This document shows, piece by piece, positions 1 through 8,520 of a stretch of 64,000 bases of DNA (position 1 is the stretch's first letter; every line of letters starts with the position of its first letter). A model generated the notes under the pieces. That model did not search any database. It was not told where the DNA came from and saw only the letters and a program-made list of their open reading frames with translations. The position numbers and the translations under genes are program-made. Source of the DNA: JAKFEE01 sp036675815 (GTDB lineage Bacteria > Pseudomonadota > Alphaproteobacteria > Rhodospirillales > Magnetospirillaceae); assembly GCA_036675815.1 (NCBI GenBank), contig JAKFEE010000022.1, forward strand, positions 62,001-126,000, read 5' to 3'.

Positions 1-975
1 CTTGCTGGCCAACTCGTCGTACAACTCGTAGGCCGCCTTGTAGCAGACGTCCATGATCTCGCGCGAGAACGGCCGCAACTGCGCGCCCGCCGCCACCAGC
101 TTGCGCAGCGCCTGCGGGTTGAGTACGTCGTATTTGGCGTTCATCGACAGGTTCGCCGCCATCGAGGCGCTCTCCAGCACCGACTGGTAGTGCTTCGGCA
201 GTTTCTGCCATTCGTCCTTGTTGATGTACAGCGACACGTTGGGGCCGCCTTCCCACCAGCCGGGGTAGTAGTAGTAGGGCGCCACCTTCTGGAAGCCCAG
301 CTTTTCGTCGTCATAGGGGCCGACCCACTCGACGGCGTCGATGGTGCCCTTCTCCAGCGCGGGATAGATGTCGCCGCCGGCGATCTGCTGCGGCACCACG
401 CCCACCTTCGACACGATTTGGCCGGCGAGGCCGGCAATGCGCATCTTCAGGCCCTGCAGGTCCTGCACCGAGTTGATCTCCTTGCGGAACCAGCCGCCCA
501 TCTGCACGCCGGTGTTGCCGGCGGCGAAGGAGATGACGTTGTAGTCCTTGAGGAAGTCCCAGATCAGCTCTCGGCCGCCGCCATGGTGCAGCCAGGCGTT
601 CTGCTGGCGCGCATTCAGGCCGAAGGGAACGCAGGCCTCGAAGGTGAAGCTGGGGTCCTTGCCGACGTAATAGTAGCCGACCGTGTGGCCGCACTGCACG
701 GTACCGTTCTGGACGGCATCGAGCACCTGCAGGCCGGGGACGATTTCGCCGCCGGCGAAGACGCGGATCTGAAACTTGCCGTCGGTGGCCTCGGCGACGC
801 GTTTGGCGATCTCATCGCCACCGCCGTAGATGGTGTCGAGGCTCTTGGGGAAGCTGGACGCCATGCGCCACTGGATCTGCGGTGCGTTCTGCGCAATGGC
901 CGGTTTGGGAAAACTGGAGGCCGCGGTGGCGACCCCCGCAACTGCAGCGCCTGACAGAAATTCGCGACGTTTCAT
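1..975 (-). CDS. TRAP transporter substrate-binding protein, DctP family (3' end outside window)
   Basis: Periplasmic solute-binding protein of a tripartite ATP-independent (TRAP) transporter, which would hand an organic acid to a DctQM-type permease. The start at 975 follows a GGAGGAAT ribosome site. The N-terminus reads MKRREFLSGAAVAGV, a twin-arginine (Tat) type signal ending near PAIAQ at about residue 29. The mature part has typical DctP-family stretches, for example the FAGGEIVPGLQ region, CGHTVGYYY and DAVEWVGPYDDEKLG, which suggest the keto-acid/lactate type. The gene is open at the window edge: 325 codons are present and the C-terminus is missing. The permease genes are not in the window and may lie beyond position 1. 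The substrate cannot be told from sequence alone. Confidence 0.88.
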   Translation of the reverse strand, partial: MKRREFLSGAAVAGVATAASSFPKPAIAQNAPQIQWRMASSFPKSLDTIYGGGDEIAKRVAEATDGKFQIRVFAGGEIVPGLQVLDAVQNGTVQCGHTVGYYYVGKDPSFTFEACVPFGLNARQQNAWLHHGGGRELIWDFLKDYNVISFAAGNTGVQMGGWFRKEINSVQDLQGLKMRIAGLAGQIVSKVGVVPQQIAGGDIYPALEKGTIDAVEWVGPYDDEKLGFQKVAPYYYYPGWWEGGPNVSLYINKDEWQKLPKHYQSVLESASMAANLSMNAKYDVLNPQALRKLVAAGAQLRPFSREIMDVCYKAAYELYDELASK

Positions 976-1041
976 CGGAATTATTCCTCCCCCTGGAGAA
1001 TGTCTTGAAGGGTGGCGGCAGCAATTGCAGCCACACGCATG

Positions 1042-1064
1042 CGCCGAAACTGGATATTTCGGCG
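1042..1064. other. Perfect inverted repeat between bpt and the TRAP gene
   Basis: CGCCGAAA (1042-1049) and TTTCGGCG (1057-1064) form an 8-bp stem around a 7-nt loop. It lies downstream of bpt and upstream of the TRAP binding-protein gene, both on the minus strand. There is no clear T run on either side, so it could be an operator, an mRNA hairpin or a weak terminator. Confidence 0.4.
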
Positions 1065-1084
1065 AAGTTGCATGCGCATGAGGA

Positions 1085-1876
1085 TTATAGAGGGAATTTG
1101 GACGACCGCAACAGCTCACCGGTTGCCGCACAGCCAGACAAGGTCCTGTTTTCCAAAGGATTTTCGACGAGGCGCCACCCCCCGGGGCCGAACGCCTCGA
1201 GCGGCGTGAAGCGCGCCTTGTACGCCATCTTGCGGCTTTCGGCGATCCAATACCCGAGATAGACGTAGGGCAGGCCCAGCGCGCGCGCCCGCTCGATCAG
1301 CCACAGGATGATGAAGGTGCCATAGCTTTGATGGGGCTGCTCCGGGTCGTAGAAGCTGTACACGGCCGACAGGCCGTCAGTCATGCGGTCGGTCAGGCAG
1401 GCGGCGCGCAGCATCCCGTCGCCATCGCGGAATTCGGCGAGGAACGTGTCGATGGGGCTGTCTTCGACCATCGAACGGTAGTCGTAGAAACCCATCAGGG
1501 CCATGTCGCCGCCGGAATGGCGCGAATCCTGATAGCGCGAGAAAAGGCGGTACTGCTCGGCGGTAGCCCGCGGCGCCACCTCGCTGGCGACCATGCCTTT
1601 GTTGGCCCGCGCCACACGGCGGAAGCTGCGATCGGGGCCGAAGCCGTCGACGACGATGCGCACCGGGATGCAGGCATTGCAGCCGGGGCAAGCCGGCGTG
1701 TAGGCGATCGAGTGGCTGCGGCGAAAGCCGGCCCGCGACAGCGCCTCATGCAACGCCTCGGCATCGGGACCGGACAGTTCGGTCACGATCTTGCGTTCCA
1801 GCCTGCCCGGCAGATACGGGCAGGGTAGCGGTGCGGTCGTGAAAAAGAAGTGCGGCCTCGACGGAATGTGATCCAT
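1085..1876 (-). CDS. bpt: Aspartate/glutamate leucyltransferase (N-end rule)
   Basis: Bpt transfers leucine from Leu-tRNA to proteins that begin with Asp or Glu and so marks them for ClpS/ClpAP degradation in the cytoplasm. The 263-residue product has the usual family length. It shows the N-terminal cysteine block CPGCNACIPVRI at about residues 64-75, the FSRYQDSRH segment, and the C-terminal acetyltransferase-like fold with VYLGYWI and KMAYKARF. In alphaproteobacteria this single gene is common without an adjacent clpS, and the neighbours here (a TRAP binding protein and an RDD protein) do not suggest a shared pathway. The assignment as Bpt rather than a eukaryote-type arginyltransferase rests on the bacterial sequence type and is inference. 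Confidence 0.9.
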   Translation of the reverse strand: MDHIPSRPHFFFTTAPLPCPYLPGRLERKIVTELSGPDAEALHEALSRAGFRRSHSIAYTPACPGCNACIPVRIVVDGFGPDRSFRRVARANKGMVASEVAPRATAEQYRLFSRYQDSRHSGGDMALMGFYDYRSMVEDSPIDTFLAEFRDGDGMLRAACLTDRMTDGLSAVYSFYDPEQPHQSYGTFIILWLIERARALGLPYVYLGYWIAESRKMAYKARFTPLEAFGPGGWRLVENPLENRTLSGCAATGELLRSSKFPL

Positions 1877-1958
1877 GGCTCCCGGTGTTCTTGCTACCGC
1901 GGTTCACCGACCCCTGCTGTTGCATATGGTGCGGCGCGGCCAATGTCACCAGCAATCC

Positions 1959-2441
1959 TCAACGGCCCGCGACCGGGCGCCGGAGGACGATGGTGCCGGC
2001 CGCATAGTCATGTAGGGTGCGCCGGCGCGGATTGAAAAATGCCAGAAGCAGTATGAGGGAACTGGTCAGCGCGATGGAGGCATAGAAGATCACCACCTGC
2101 AGAACCGCCTGGAGCACGGTCGGACGGCGGCCGTCGGTGATGCTGCGCACTTCGACGTCCATGAACCGCATGCCCCAGGTGGCGGAGTGCGGCCCGGCAA
2201 TCAGCACGATGTGGTAGGCGAAGGGCAGCAGGACCATCGCCACCGCCTGCAACGGCGCCAATAGCCCGAAGCTGAGAAGGGTCGCCGTGCCCAGGATCAG
2301 CCACAGGATGCCGGCGGCGATGGCGATGATCACCACGTCGATGCCATAGGCGACGACGCGGCGACCTACCAGGCCCTCGTAGGCCTGTGGCTCGATCATC
2401 GGATCGGGAATGGCATCGAAATGCGCCTGGATTGTCGGCAT
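1959..2441 (-). CDS. RDD-family membrane protein
   Basis: A 160-residue integral membrane protein with an RDD domain. The characteristic arginine lies in the GRRVVAYGIDVVIIAI segment near residue 27, where the first membrane helix starts. Later hydrophobic stretches cover about residues 35-55, 62-85 and 118-142, and TWGMRFMDVEVR is the typical loop motif. The start at 2441 follows AAGGAG at 7-nt spacing. RDD proteins are usually of unknown function; some have been linked to ion or metabolite transport, but nothing here points to a substrate. It sits just downstream of motB on the same strand and might be cotranscribed, although no functional link to motility is known. Confidence 0.85.
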   Translation of the reverse strand: MPTIQAHFDAIPDPMIEPQAYEGLVGRRVVAYGIDVVIIAIAAGILWLILGTATLLSFGLLAPLQAVAMVLLPFAYHIVLIAGPHSATWGMRFMDVEVRSITDGRRPTVLQAVLQVVIFYASIALTSSLILLLAFFNPRRRTLHDYAAGTIVLRRPVAGR

Positions 2442-2473
2442 CGCGGGCTCCTTGGGCGCCGCCCCGCCGGCGC

Positions 2474-3385
2474 CTATGACTCGGCCTTAGGCTGCTGCAT
2501 GCTCTCGGACTTGTCGATACCGATGTCGTTTTCGCGCAGCAGGATGATGCTGATCCGCCGGTTGCGCGCGTCGGCCGGCTCGTCGGTGATCAGGGGATCG
2601 GTGGCGGCCTTGCCGACGACGCGGTCGACCCGCTCATCGGGAACTCCTGCCATCCGGAGAACGCGCCGGCTGGCCAGGGCGCGATCGGCCGAGAGTTCCC
2701 AGTTGCCGTAATTCGAATCGCTGGCGAACTTCGTCGAGTCGGTGTGGCCAGAGATGGAAATGCGTTGCGGCATCTGCACGACGATGCGACTGACCAGTTC
2801 GAGTAGCGCCCGGGTGTGCCCGAACATGTTGGCGCTGCCCAGCGGGAACATCGACAGTCCCTCCTGGTCGATGAGCTGTATGCGCAGGCCTTCCGGCGTC
2901 TGGTCGACCAGCAGGCTGTCCTTGAGCTTGGCCAGTTCGGGAATGGAATTCATCGCCTGCTTGAGCGCTTCCGCCGCCTTTTCGAACTGCTGCTGTTCGC
3001 GCTCGGCCATGGCCTGCTCGAACTCCTCCTCGGTCATTGCCTCCTGAGGTTCGGTCAGGTCCTCGCCATCGCGCGAAATGGAGGAAGGTGGCAGACGGCT
3101 GCTGATCGATGGCGGGCTGGTGCGCGAGGTCATGGCCCCCTCGTCGATGACCTGGCCGCCGAGGGCGCCGTCGGCCCCGCTGGAACTCTTCGACACCATG
3201 GTCGGGGCGAAATAGTCGGCGATGCCTTCCAGCTGTTCCTCGGTGACCGCGTTGAGCAGCCACAGCAGCAGGAAGAACGCCATCATGGCGGTCACGAAAT
3301 CGGCGTAGGCAACCTTCCAGGCGCCGCCGTGATGGCCATGCCCGCGTTTCCTGACGCGCTTGATGATGATTGGGTTCTCGGCCAT
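2474..3385 (-). CDS. motB: Flagellar motor stator protein MotB
   Basis: MotB forms, with MotA, the proton channel that drives the flagellar motor and anchors it to peptidoglycan. The 303-residue product has a basic N-terminus and one membrane segment at about residues 24-45. The YADFVTAMMAFF motif carries the proton-binding aspartate. A long polar linker follows, then a C-terminal OmpA-like peptidoglycan-binding domain with SGHTDSTKF, the ELSADRA helix and NRRISIILL. All key elements are present, so the protein looks functional. It follows motA by 18 nt, which indicates an operon. No other flagellar genes are in the window, so the motor genes are separated from the main flagellar cluster. Confidence 0.95.
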   Translation of the reverse strand: MAENPIIIKRVRKRGHGHHGGAWKVAYADFVTAMMAFFLLLWLLNAVTEEQLEGIADYFAPTMVSKSSSGADGALGGQVIDEGAMTSRTSPPSISSRLPPSSISRDGEDLTEPQEAMTEEEFEQAMAEREQQQFEKAAEALKQAMNSIPELAKLKDSLLVDQTPEGLRIQLIDQEGLSMFPLGSANMFGHTRALLELVSRIVVQMPQRISISGHTDSTKFASDSNYGNWELSADRALASRRVLRMAGVPDERVDRVVGKAATDPLITDEPADARNRRISIILLRENDIGIDKSESMQQPKAES

Positions 3386-3403
3386 CGCTTACATCCCGGC
3401 CCG

Positions 3404-4264
3404 TCAATCCGGCGGAAGATTGGTGACCGTGTCCTCGACCTCGGCGAAGCTCGGCCGGATGTCGGACGGCAGGATCTTGCGGGCGAACTCGATGGAGATC
3501 TGCGGGGCATAGCCCTGCATGTGGGCGAGCAGGGCGGCTTTGATCGCCTGCAGATACTTGGTCTCGGCGTTGAACACGGCTTCGAGATTGCGGCCGATCG
3601 GCGCGACGAAGCCATAGGACAGCAGGACGCCGAGGAAGGTGCCGACCAGTGCGGCGCCGATCAAATGGCCCAGCACCTCCGGCGGCTCGGAAATCGAGCC
3701 CATGGTGTGGATGACACCTAGGACCGCAGCGACGATGCCGAGGGCCGGCATGGCGTCGGCCATGGTCATGATGGCGCCGGAGACGGCGTGCAGCTCCTCG
3801 TGATGCTGCTCGATCTCCTGGTCGAGCACCGTCTCCAGCTCATGGGCATTGTTGGTGCCCAGGGTCAGCAGGCGCAGGTAGTCGCACAGGAAGTCGCGGG
3901 TGTGATGATCGCTCGAAAATCGGGGAAACTTGGCGAACAAGCTGCTCTCGTCCGGCCGCTCGACGTGGCTCTCCAGGGCGAGGTCGCCCTTGGTCTTCGC
4001 CAGCTTGAACACCGAGTACAGCAGGCTGAGCAGCTCGAGATAGCTTTTCTTGTTGTGGCGCGAGCCGCGGAACAGCAGGGGCAGGCTCCTGATCGTGCCC
4101 TGAAGCACCGTCTTCGGACTGCCGACGACGTAACTGCCGATCGCCGCACCGGCAATGATCAGTAGTTCGAAAGGCTGGAACAGAACTGCCAGATGGCCGC
4201 CGCCCCCCAGGTAGCCGCCGACCACGCTGACGATGACGACGGCGGTTCCAATGATGAAGAACAT
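3404..4264 (-). CDS. motA: Flagellar motor stator protein MotA
   Basis: MotA is the four-helix stator subunit that couples proton flow to rotor torque. The product is 286 residues, the usual length. Two N-terminal helices (about residues 2-20 and 28-48) precede a large cytoplasmic domain containing the charged residues that touch FliG. Two C-terminal helices include the conserved MADAMPALGIVAAVLGV segment, with its proline, and VGTFLGVLLSYGFVAP. The sequence starts directly with MFFIIGTAVVIVSVVGGY, a typical MotA beginning. It is the first gene of a motA-motB pair, and a plausible promoter lies at 4312-4342. Confidence 0.95.
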   Translation of the reverse strand: MFFIIGTAVVIVSVVGGYLGGGGHLAVLFQPFELLIIAGAAIGSYVVGSPKTVLQGTIRSLPLLFRGSRHNKKSYLELLSLLYSVFKLAKTKGDLALESHVERPDESSLFAKFPRFSSDHHTRDFLCDYLRLLTLGTNNAHELETVLDQEIEQHHEELHAVSGAIMTMADAMPALGIVAAVLGVIHTMGSISEPPEVLGHLIGAALVGTFLGVLLSYGFVAPIGRNLEAVFNAETKYLQAIKAALLAHMQGYAPQISIEFARKILPSDIRPSFAEVEDTVTNLPPD

Positions 4265-4311
4265 TTACTAACCCCAGTGGCGCTCGACGTACCTCTTTTG
4301 ACCAAGAGAAT

Positions 4312-4342
4312 GCTATAATTCGCGTAGGTTGTCGCTAGTCAA
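4312..4342 (-). promoter_or_regulatory. Possible motAB promoter
   Basis: Read on the minus strand, TTGACT (4337-4342) and TATAGC (4312-4317) lie 19 nt apart and about 50 nt upstream of the motA start. The -35 is 5/6 and the -10 is 4/6 of the sigma70 consensus, but the spacer is longer than optimal. Confidence 0.35.
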
Positions 4343-4465
4343 TATCTGCACGCGTGAGACGCGCGGCGTTGACACGGGACTTCTTGGTGGAGCGCCGAGA
4401 CATGACAATGCGGGCGATTCGCCCGCGCTGGTACGTTTGCTCCCACTGGCGCTTTCCTGTAAACA

Positions 4466-4972
4466 GTGGCGATGGACAAGCTTAATGGTCTGGGAATGCC
4501 GGTGGATTCGCGCACCTTCCGCCACGCGCTGGGGTGCTTCCCCACCGGCGTCGCGGTGATCACGACGGCCACGCCGGGCGGCGAGGCCGCCGGGGTTACC
4601 GTGAGCTCGTTCACCTCGGTGTCGCTCGAACCGCCGCTCGTCCTTTATTGCCTGGACAAGAAGAACAGCAACGTCAAGGCGTTCGTCGAGAATGGCTTTT
4701 TCGCCGTGAACGTTCTCAGCGAGCATCAGCGCGACGTCTCCGTCCGCTTCGCCAGCCGCTCCGAGCAGAGTCGTTTCGCCGGCCTGCATTGCGAGACCTG
4801 GGCGACCGGGGCACCGATCATCCCTGGGGCGTTGGCCCAGCTGGAATGTCGCACCGTCGCGGCGCATGAAGAGGGCGACCATTTCGTCATCGTGGGGCGG
4901 GTCGAACGGCTGGAATGCAGCGAGGGAGCCCCGCTGGTGTATTGGCGCGGCAACTACGCCAGGCTGTGCTAG
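4466..4972 (+). CDS. Flavin reductase-like FMN-binding protein
   Basis: A 168-residue protein of the flavin reductase-like, FMN-binding family. These enzymes use NAD(P)H to make reduced flavin for a partner monooxygenase. The family signature is clear: FPTGVAVITT at about residues 27-36, GVTVSSFTSVSLEPPLV with the flavin-phosphate contacts, FAVNVLSEHQ, and the late HFVIVGRVE strand. The start is GTG at 4466 or ATG at 4472; neither has a strong ribosome site. It converges with ilvA, 3 nt separating the two stop codons. No monooxygenase gene is adjacent, so the electron acceptor is unknown; diverse members reduce flavin for HpaB-, NTA- or styrene-type oxygenases. Confidence 0.85.
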   Translation: MAMDKLNGLGMPVDSRTFRHALGCFPTGVAVITTATPGGEAAGVTVSSFTSVSLEPPLVLYCLDKKNSNVKAFVENGFFAVNVLSEHQRDVSVRFASRSEQSRFAGLHCETWATGAPIIPGALAQLECRTVAAHEEGDHFVIVGRVERLECSEGAPLVYWRGNYARLC

Positions 4973-4975
4973 CCG

Positions 4976-6199
4976 CTAGTCGCCCTCGGCCGAACTGCCG
5001 AGTTGGCGGGTGGCGAAGCCCGCGGCCCGCAGGCGTTCGATGAGCAGGGCCAGGTGAGTGGCGCCGGTGGTTTCGACCAGCACGTCGATTTCGGCGAATT
5101 TCACCGGAATGTCGCTGAACAGGCGCTGATGGTGGATCTCGATGATGTTGCCGCCGGTGTCGCCGATGAGGCCGGCGACCTTGGCCAAGGCGCCGGGCGC
5201 ATCGGACAGCTCGATGCGCAGCCTGGCCATGCGGCCGGCCCGAATCAGGCCGCGCATCAGGATCGAGGCCACCAGCCGCGAATCGATATTGCCGCCCGAG
5301 ATGACCAAGCCGACACGTCGGCCGGCGAAGCGCGCGCGATCGGCCTGCAACGCCGCCAATGGCGCCGCGCCAGCTCCCTCGACCAGCACCTTCTGCACCT
5401 CGAGGAGCCACTGCACCGCCTTCTCGATGGCCGATTCGGCGACCAGCAGGATGTCGGAAACGTGATCGCGCACGATCGGTAGCGTCAGCGTGCCGGGCGT
5501 CTTCACCGCGATGCCTTCGGCGAGAGTGGCGCCGGCGATCCTCGGCGCCTGACCCCGCAAAGCCAGCAGCATTGACGGATAGAGTTCGGCCTCGACGCCG
5601 ATGACCTCGATGTCGGGTTTCAGCGCCTTGGCGGCGATGGCCACCCCGGCGATCAGGCCGCCGCCGCCGACGGGCACCACCAGGCAATCGAGGTCAGGCT
5701 GGTCGGCCAGCATCTCCAGCGCCACCGTGCCTTGCCCGGCGATGATCTCGGGGTCGTCGTAAGGGTGAACGAAGGTCAACCCGTGCTGCTGGGCAAGCCC
5801 GTGGGCATGGGCCGAGGCCTCGGTCAGCGACTGGCCGTGCAGCACGACACGCGCGCCGAGCGCCTGGGTGCGTTCGACCTTGGTGAACGGGGTCGCCTTC
5901 GGCATGACGATGGTGGCGGGGATGCCCAGCCGGCGGGCATGATGGGCGACCCCTTGGGCATGGTTGCCGGCCGACATGGCGATGACCCCGGCGTGCCGCT
6001 GCGCTTCGTCCAGCGACAGCAGCTTGACCAGCGCGCCGCGGCTCTTGAACGATCCCGTGCGCTGCAGGTTTTCGAGCTTGAGATAGATGTCGGCGCCGAT
6101 GGCCGTCGACAGTTCGGGCGCGGCGATGCAGGGAGTGCGCGTCAGGTGCCCGGCGATCCTGTCGGCGGCGGCACGGACGTCGGCAACGCTGATGATCAT
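4976..6199 (-). CDS. ilvA: Threonine ammonia-lyase (threonine dehydratase) with ACT domain
   Basis: A PLP enzyme that deaminates threonine to 2-oxobutanoate, the first step towards isoleucine. The 407-residue product has a fold-II PLP core with GSFKSRGA (Schiff-base lysine) at about residues 50-57, a MSAGNHAQGVA asparagine loop and the glycine-rich phosphate loop VPVGGGGLIAG. A C-terminal ACT-like domain starts at about residue 325 (LRIELSDAPGALAKVAGLIG). This is the single-ACT type, shorter than the roughly 510-residue E. coli IlvA; it resembles TdcB with an added ACT domain. The start overlaps the stop of the upstream acylase gene by 4 nt, so the two are translationally coupled. Confidence 0.93.
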   Translation of the reverse strand: MIISVADVRAAADRIAGHLTRTPCIAAPELSTAIGADIYLKLENLQRTGSFKSRGALVKLLSLDEAQRHAGVIAMSAGNHAQGVAHHARRLGIPATIVMPKATPFTKVERTQALGARVVLHGQSLTEASAHAHGLAQQHGLTFVHPYDDPEIIAGQGTVALEMLADQPDLDCLVVPVGGGGLIAGVAIAAKALKPDIEVIGVEAELYPSMLLALRGQAPRIAGATLAEGIAVKTPGTLTLPIVRDHVSDILLVAESAIEKAVQWLLEVQKVLVEGAGAAPLAALQADRARFAGRRVGLVISGGNIDSRLVASILMRGLIRAGRMARLRIELSDAPGALAKVAGLIGDTGGNIIEIHHQRLFSDIPVKFAEIDVLVETTGATHLALLIERLRAAGFATRQLGSSAEGD

Positions 6200-8514
6200 G
6201 GCGACGGCTCCAGGACAAGGGTCCGGCTGCCGGCAACCGGCGTCACCGGCACATAGGCGCCATCGCGCCAGGGTTCCAGCATGTCCGCGTAATGCGGCGA
6301 CGCGATGTTGCCCGATTGGCCCGTTGCGAGCATGAAACGGCTGTTGGCGAGATCGCCGAGGTCATAGACGGCGCGCAGCCCTGCGCCATGGAAATGGGTG
6401 AAGCGCTCGTCGCCGCGCCCGCCATAGGTGCCGCGGTTGACGGTGAAGTCGTCCCCGTCCGTGGCGATGGTGAGGTTGGCGATGCGGTCGAGCAGCGGCA
6501 CATGCGTGAACACCGGGTGTTCGAAAACCGCTGTATGAGGCTCGCCCCATTGCCACCGGCTCATGTCCGCCCCATGACGTGCGGCGAGGTCGTCGATGGT
6601 GGCGGTGAAGGCGCGTGCCGCAGTGGTCGCGCAATCCTCGGTGACATCCGTACGGGCATCGTCGCACCAGTCGCTGGCATCGGAAAGCACCTGATCGAGG
6701 AACAGCGGGCGGAGGAGGGCGAAGGACCCGGCGAGTTCGCCCAGGTCGTCCTCGACGATCATCCGCTGCAGCCGAGTCAACCAGGCCTCGACGATCAGCG
6801 GCTCGGGGCGCTGGCGGTCGATGCGGCCGTCCCATGCGCGCAGGCGCACCGCCGCCGCTTGCGCAAGCTTGCCGTTTATCTCAAGTGTCGTTAGCAAACC
6901 TTTGAAGTGTAAGGCGACAGGCGACAGCGTGTCCTGCTGCAAACGTTGCATGTCGGCAAGATCATGCTTGGCTTGTGCGGTCAGCACGCTGGTGATGCGC
7001 TCGGCCCGGTGGGGTTCGGGCCAGTGGGCGGCGATCAAATAAGGGTATGAGCGCGGCACGATCTGGTTGTTGGCATTGACCAGCAGGCCCGTTGGCGGGT
7101 CGGCCGCCTGCGGCAGTTCGGCGAAGGGGATCCAGCCGATCCAGTCGTATTCGCCGGTCCACCCCGGGCGCGGCAGCAAACCATCCCCGGTGCGGCGGAT
7201 GGGCACGCGGCCCGGCGCGTAGAATCCGATGGCGCCGCCGCTGTCGGCATACATGACGTTCTGTTGCGGCGAATGGAAATCGGCCAACGCATCAACGAAT
7301 TGGTGCCAATTGTTCGCGCGATTCATCAGGTAGAATGCCTGGGCTGTGCGGTCATCCGGCTCCAGCGTGGCCGATGCTAAGGCCAGCCAGTCCGATTGGT
7401 TCCCACCGGGCAGAACGTCCGATATCACCGGGCCGTGGCGCGTGGCTCGCACCGTGATCCGTACCGGTTCGGCGTCCTTGACCACGATCACCTCTTCGCG
7501 CCTGTCAAACGCCTGGGCGCCTTGCGGCGTGAGATAGGTGCCGGGTTCCGGTCCTGGCTTCTCGATGAACAGGTCCATCAGATCGCCGTGGGTGGTGGTG
7601 ATGCCCCAGGCGATGCGGCCATTGTGGCCGAGCAGATGAAACGGCACGCCGGGCACCGTCGCCCCGGTCATGGTCAGTCCCGGCGCCGTCACCGTCACCA
7701 GATACCAGAGGACCGGCGCCTCGAAGCCGAGATGGGGGTCGTTGGCCAGCAGCGGCTTGCCGCTTTCGGTGCGGCTGCCGGCCAGGACCCAGGCATTCGA
7801 GGCCAGCCGTGGCCGCACGATCTCGGGCGTGGCTGCCAACATGGCGCTGGCCGTGGCATCGTCGAGCGCCACGGTCGAGGGCGCGCCGGGCGGATAGGGC
7901 GCCCATAGTTGCTCCATCTTCTTGGCGGGCATTCGCTGCAGCAGGCGGGCGCGCAGCAGTTCTTCGCGCCAGTTGCCGGCGAGCTGCAGCCCCATGAGCC
8001 GGCCCCACACCAGCGAATCCGCCGGTCGCCACGGCTCGGGGGCATAGCCGAGAAGCAGGAACTCGGGCGGCAGCGCCCCCTCGTGATGCTCGATCCAGGA
8101 ATTCACGCCGGCGGCATAGGCTTGCAGCGCGGCCTTCACCTCGGGCCGCAGCATTTGCATGGCGATCTCGGCCAGGCGGTATAGTCCGAGCGTGCGCAGA
8201 AACTTGTCGGTCTCGACCGCATCCGTGCCGAGGACCTCGGCCAGACGTCCGGCCCCCGTTCGACGCTGCATCTCCATCTGCCACAGGCGGTCCTGGGCGT
8301 GCACCCAGCCCAGGGCGAAATAGGCGTCGGCCTCGCTTTCGGCGACGATACGCGGAATGCCCCAGTCGTCGCGGGTGATGGTGACCGGGCGGATGAGGCC
8401 GGGCGCGCGCAGGTGTCCGTCGGTTTGCGGTAGCGAACTGCGCACGTAGCCGAGGCCGCCGAGCACGACGGCGCCGAGCCCGATCACCGAGATTAGCGCG
8501 AGCCGACGCAGCAT
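6196..8514 (-). CDS. Penicillin acylase family hydrolase (Ntn amidase precursor)
   Basis: A 772-residue precursor of the penicillin G acylase / AHL acylase family. These proteins are exported and cut themselves into alpha and beta chains, and the new N-terminal serine of the beta chain is the nucleophile. An N-terminal membrane or signal segment covers about residues 4-22. The alpha-chain signature ITRDDWGIPRIVAESEADAYFALGWVHAQDRLWQME is at about residues 48-84 (first part ITRDDWGIPRI). The predicted self-cleavage site is ASNAWVLAGSRT, with the serine before NAWVL. HNGRIAWGITTT follows. The gene is coupled to ilvA by a 4-nt overlap, and an aldehyde dehydrogenase lies 6 nt upstream. The substrate could be an acyl-homoserine lactone, a beta-lactam side chain or another amide; sequence cannot decide. 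Confidence 0.87.
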   Translation of the reverse strand: MLRRLALISVIGLGAVVLGGLGYVRSSLPQTDGHLRAPGLIRPVTITRDDWGIPRIVAESEADAYFALGWVHAQDRLWQMEMQRRTGAGRLAEVLGTDAVETDKFLRTLGLYRLAEIAMQMLRPEVKAALQAYAAGVNSWIEHHEGALPPEFLLLGYAPEPWRPADSLVWGRLMGLQLAGNWREELLRARLLQRMPAKKMEQLWAPYPPGAPSTVALDDATASAMLAATPEIVRPRLASNAWVLAGSRTESGKPLLANDPHLGFEAPVLWYLVTVTAPGLTMTGATVPGVPFHLLGHNGRIAWGITTTHGDLMDLFIEKPGPEPGTYLTPQGAQAFDRREEVIVVKDAEPVRITVRATRHGPVISDVLPGGNQSDWLALASATLEPDDRTAQAFYLMNRANNWHQFVDALADFHSPQQNVMYADSGGAIGFYAPGRVPIRRTGDGLLPRPGWTGEYDWIGWIPFAELPQAADPPTGLLVNANNQIVPRSYPYLIAAHWPEPHRAERITSVLTAQAKHDLADMQRLQQDTLSPVALHFKGLLTTLEINGKLAQAAAVRLRAWDGRIDRQRPEPLIVEAWLTRLQRMIVEDDLGELAGSFALLRPLFLDQVLSDASDWCDDARTDVTEDCATTAARAFTATIDDLAARHGADMSRWQWGEPHTAVFEHPVFTHVPLLDRIANLTIATDGDDFTVNRGTYGGRGDERFTHFHGAGLRAVYDLGDLANSRFMLATGQSGNIASPHYADMLEPWRDGAYVPVTPVAGSRTLVLEPSP

Positions 8515-8520
8515 GGGGCC

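Noticed and set aside
4369..4397. TTGACA upstream of the flavin reductase as promoter
   Set aside because: A perfect -35 is present, but 17 nt downstream is a GC-rich stretch without any -10.
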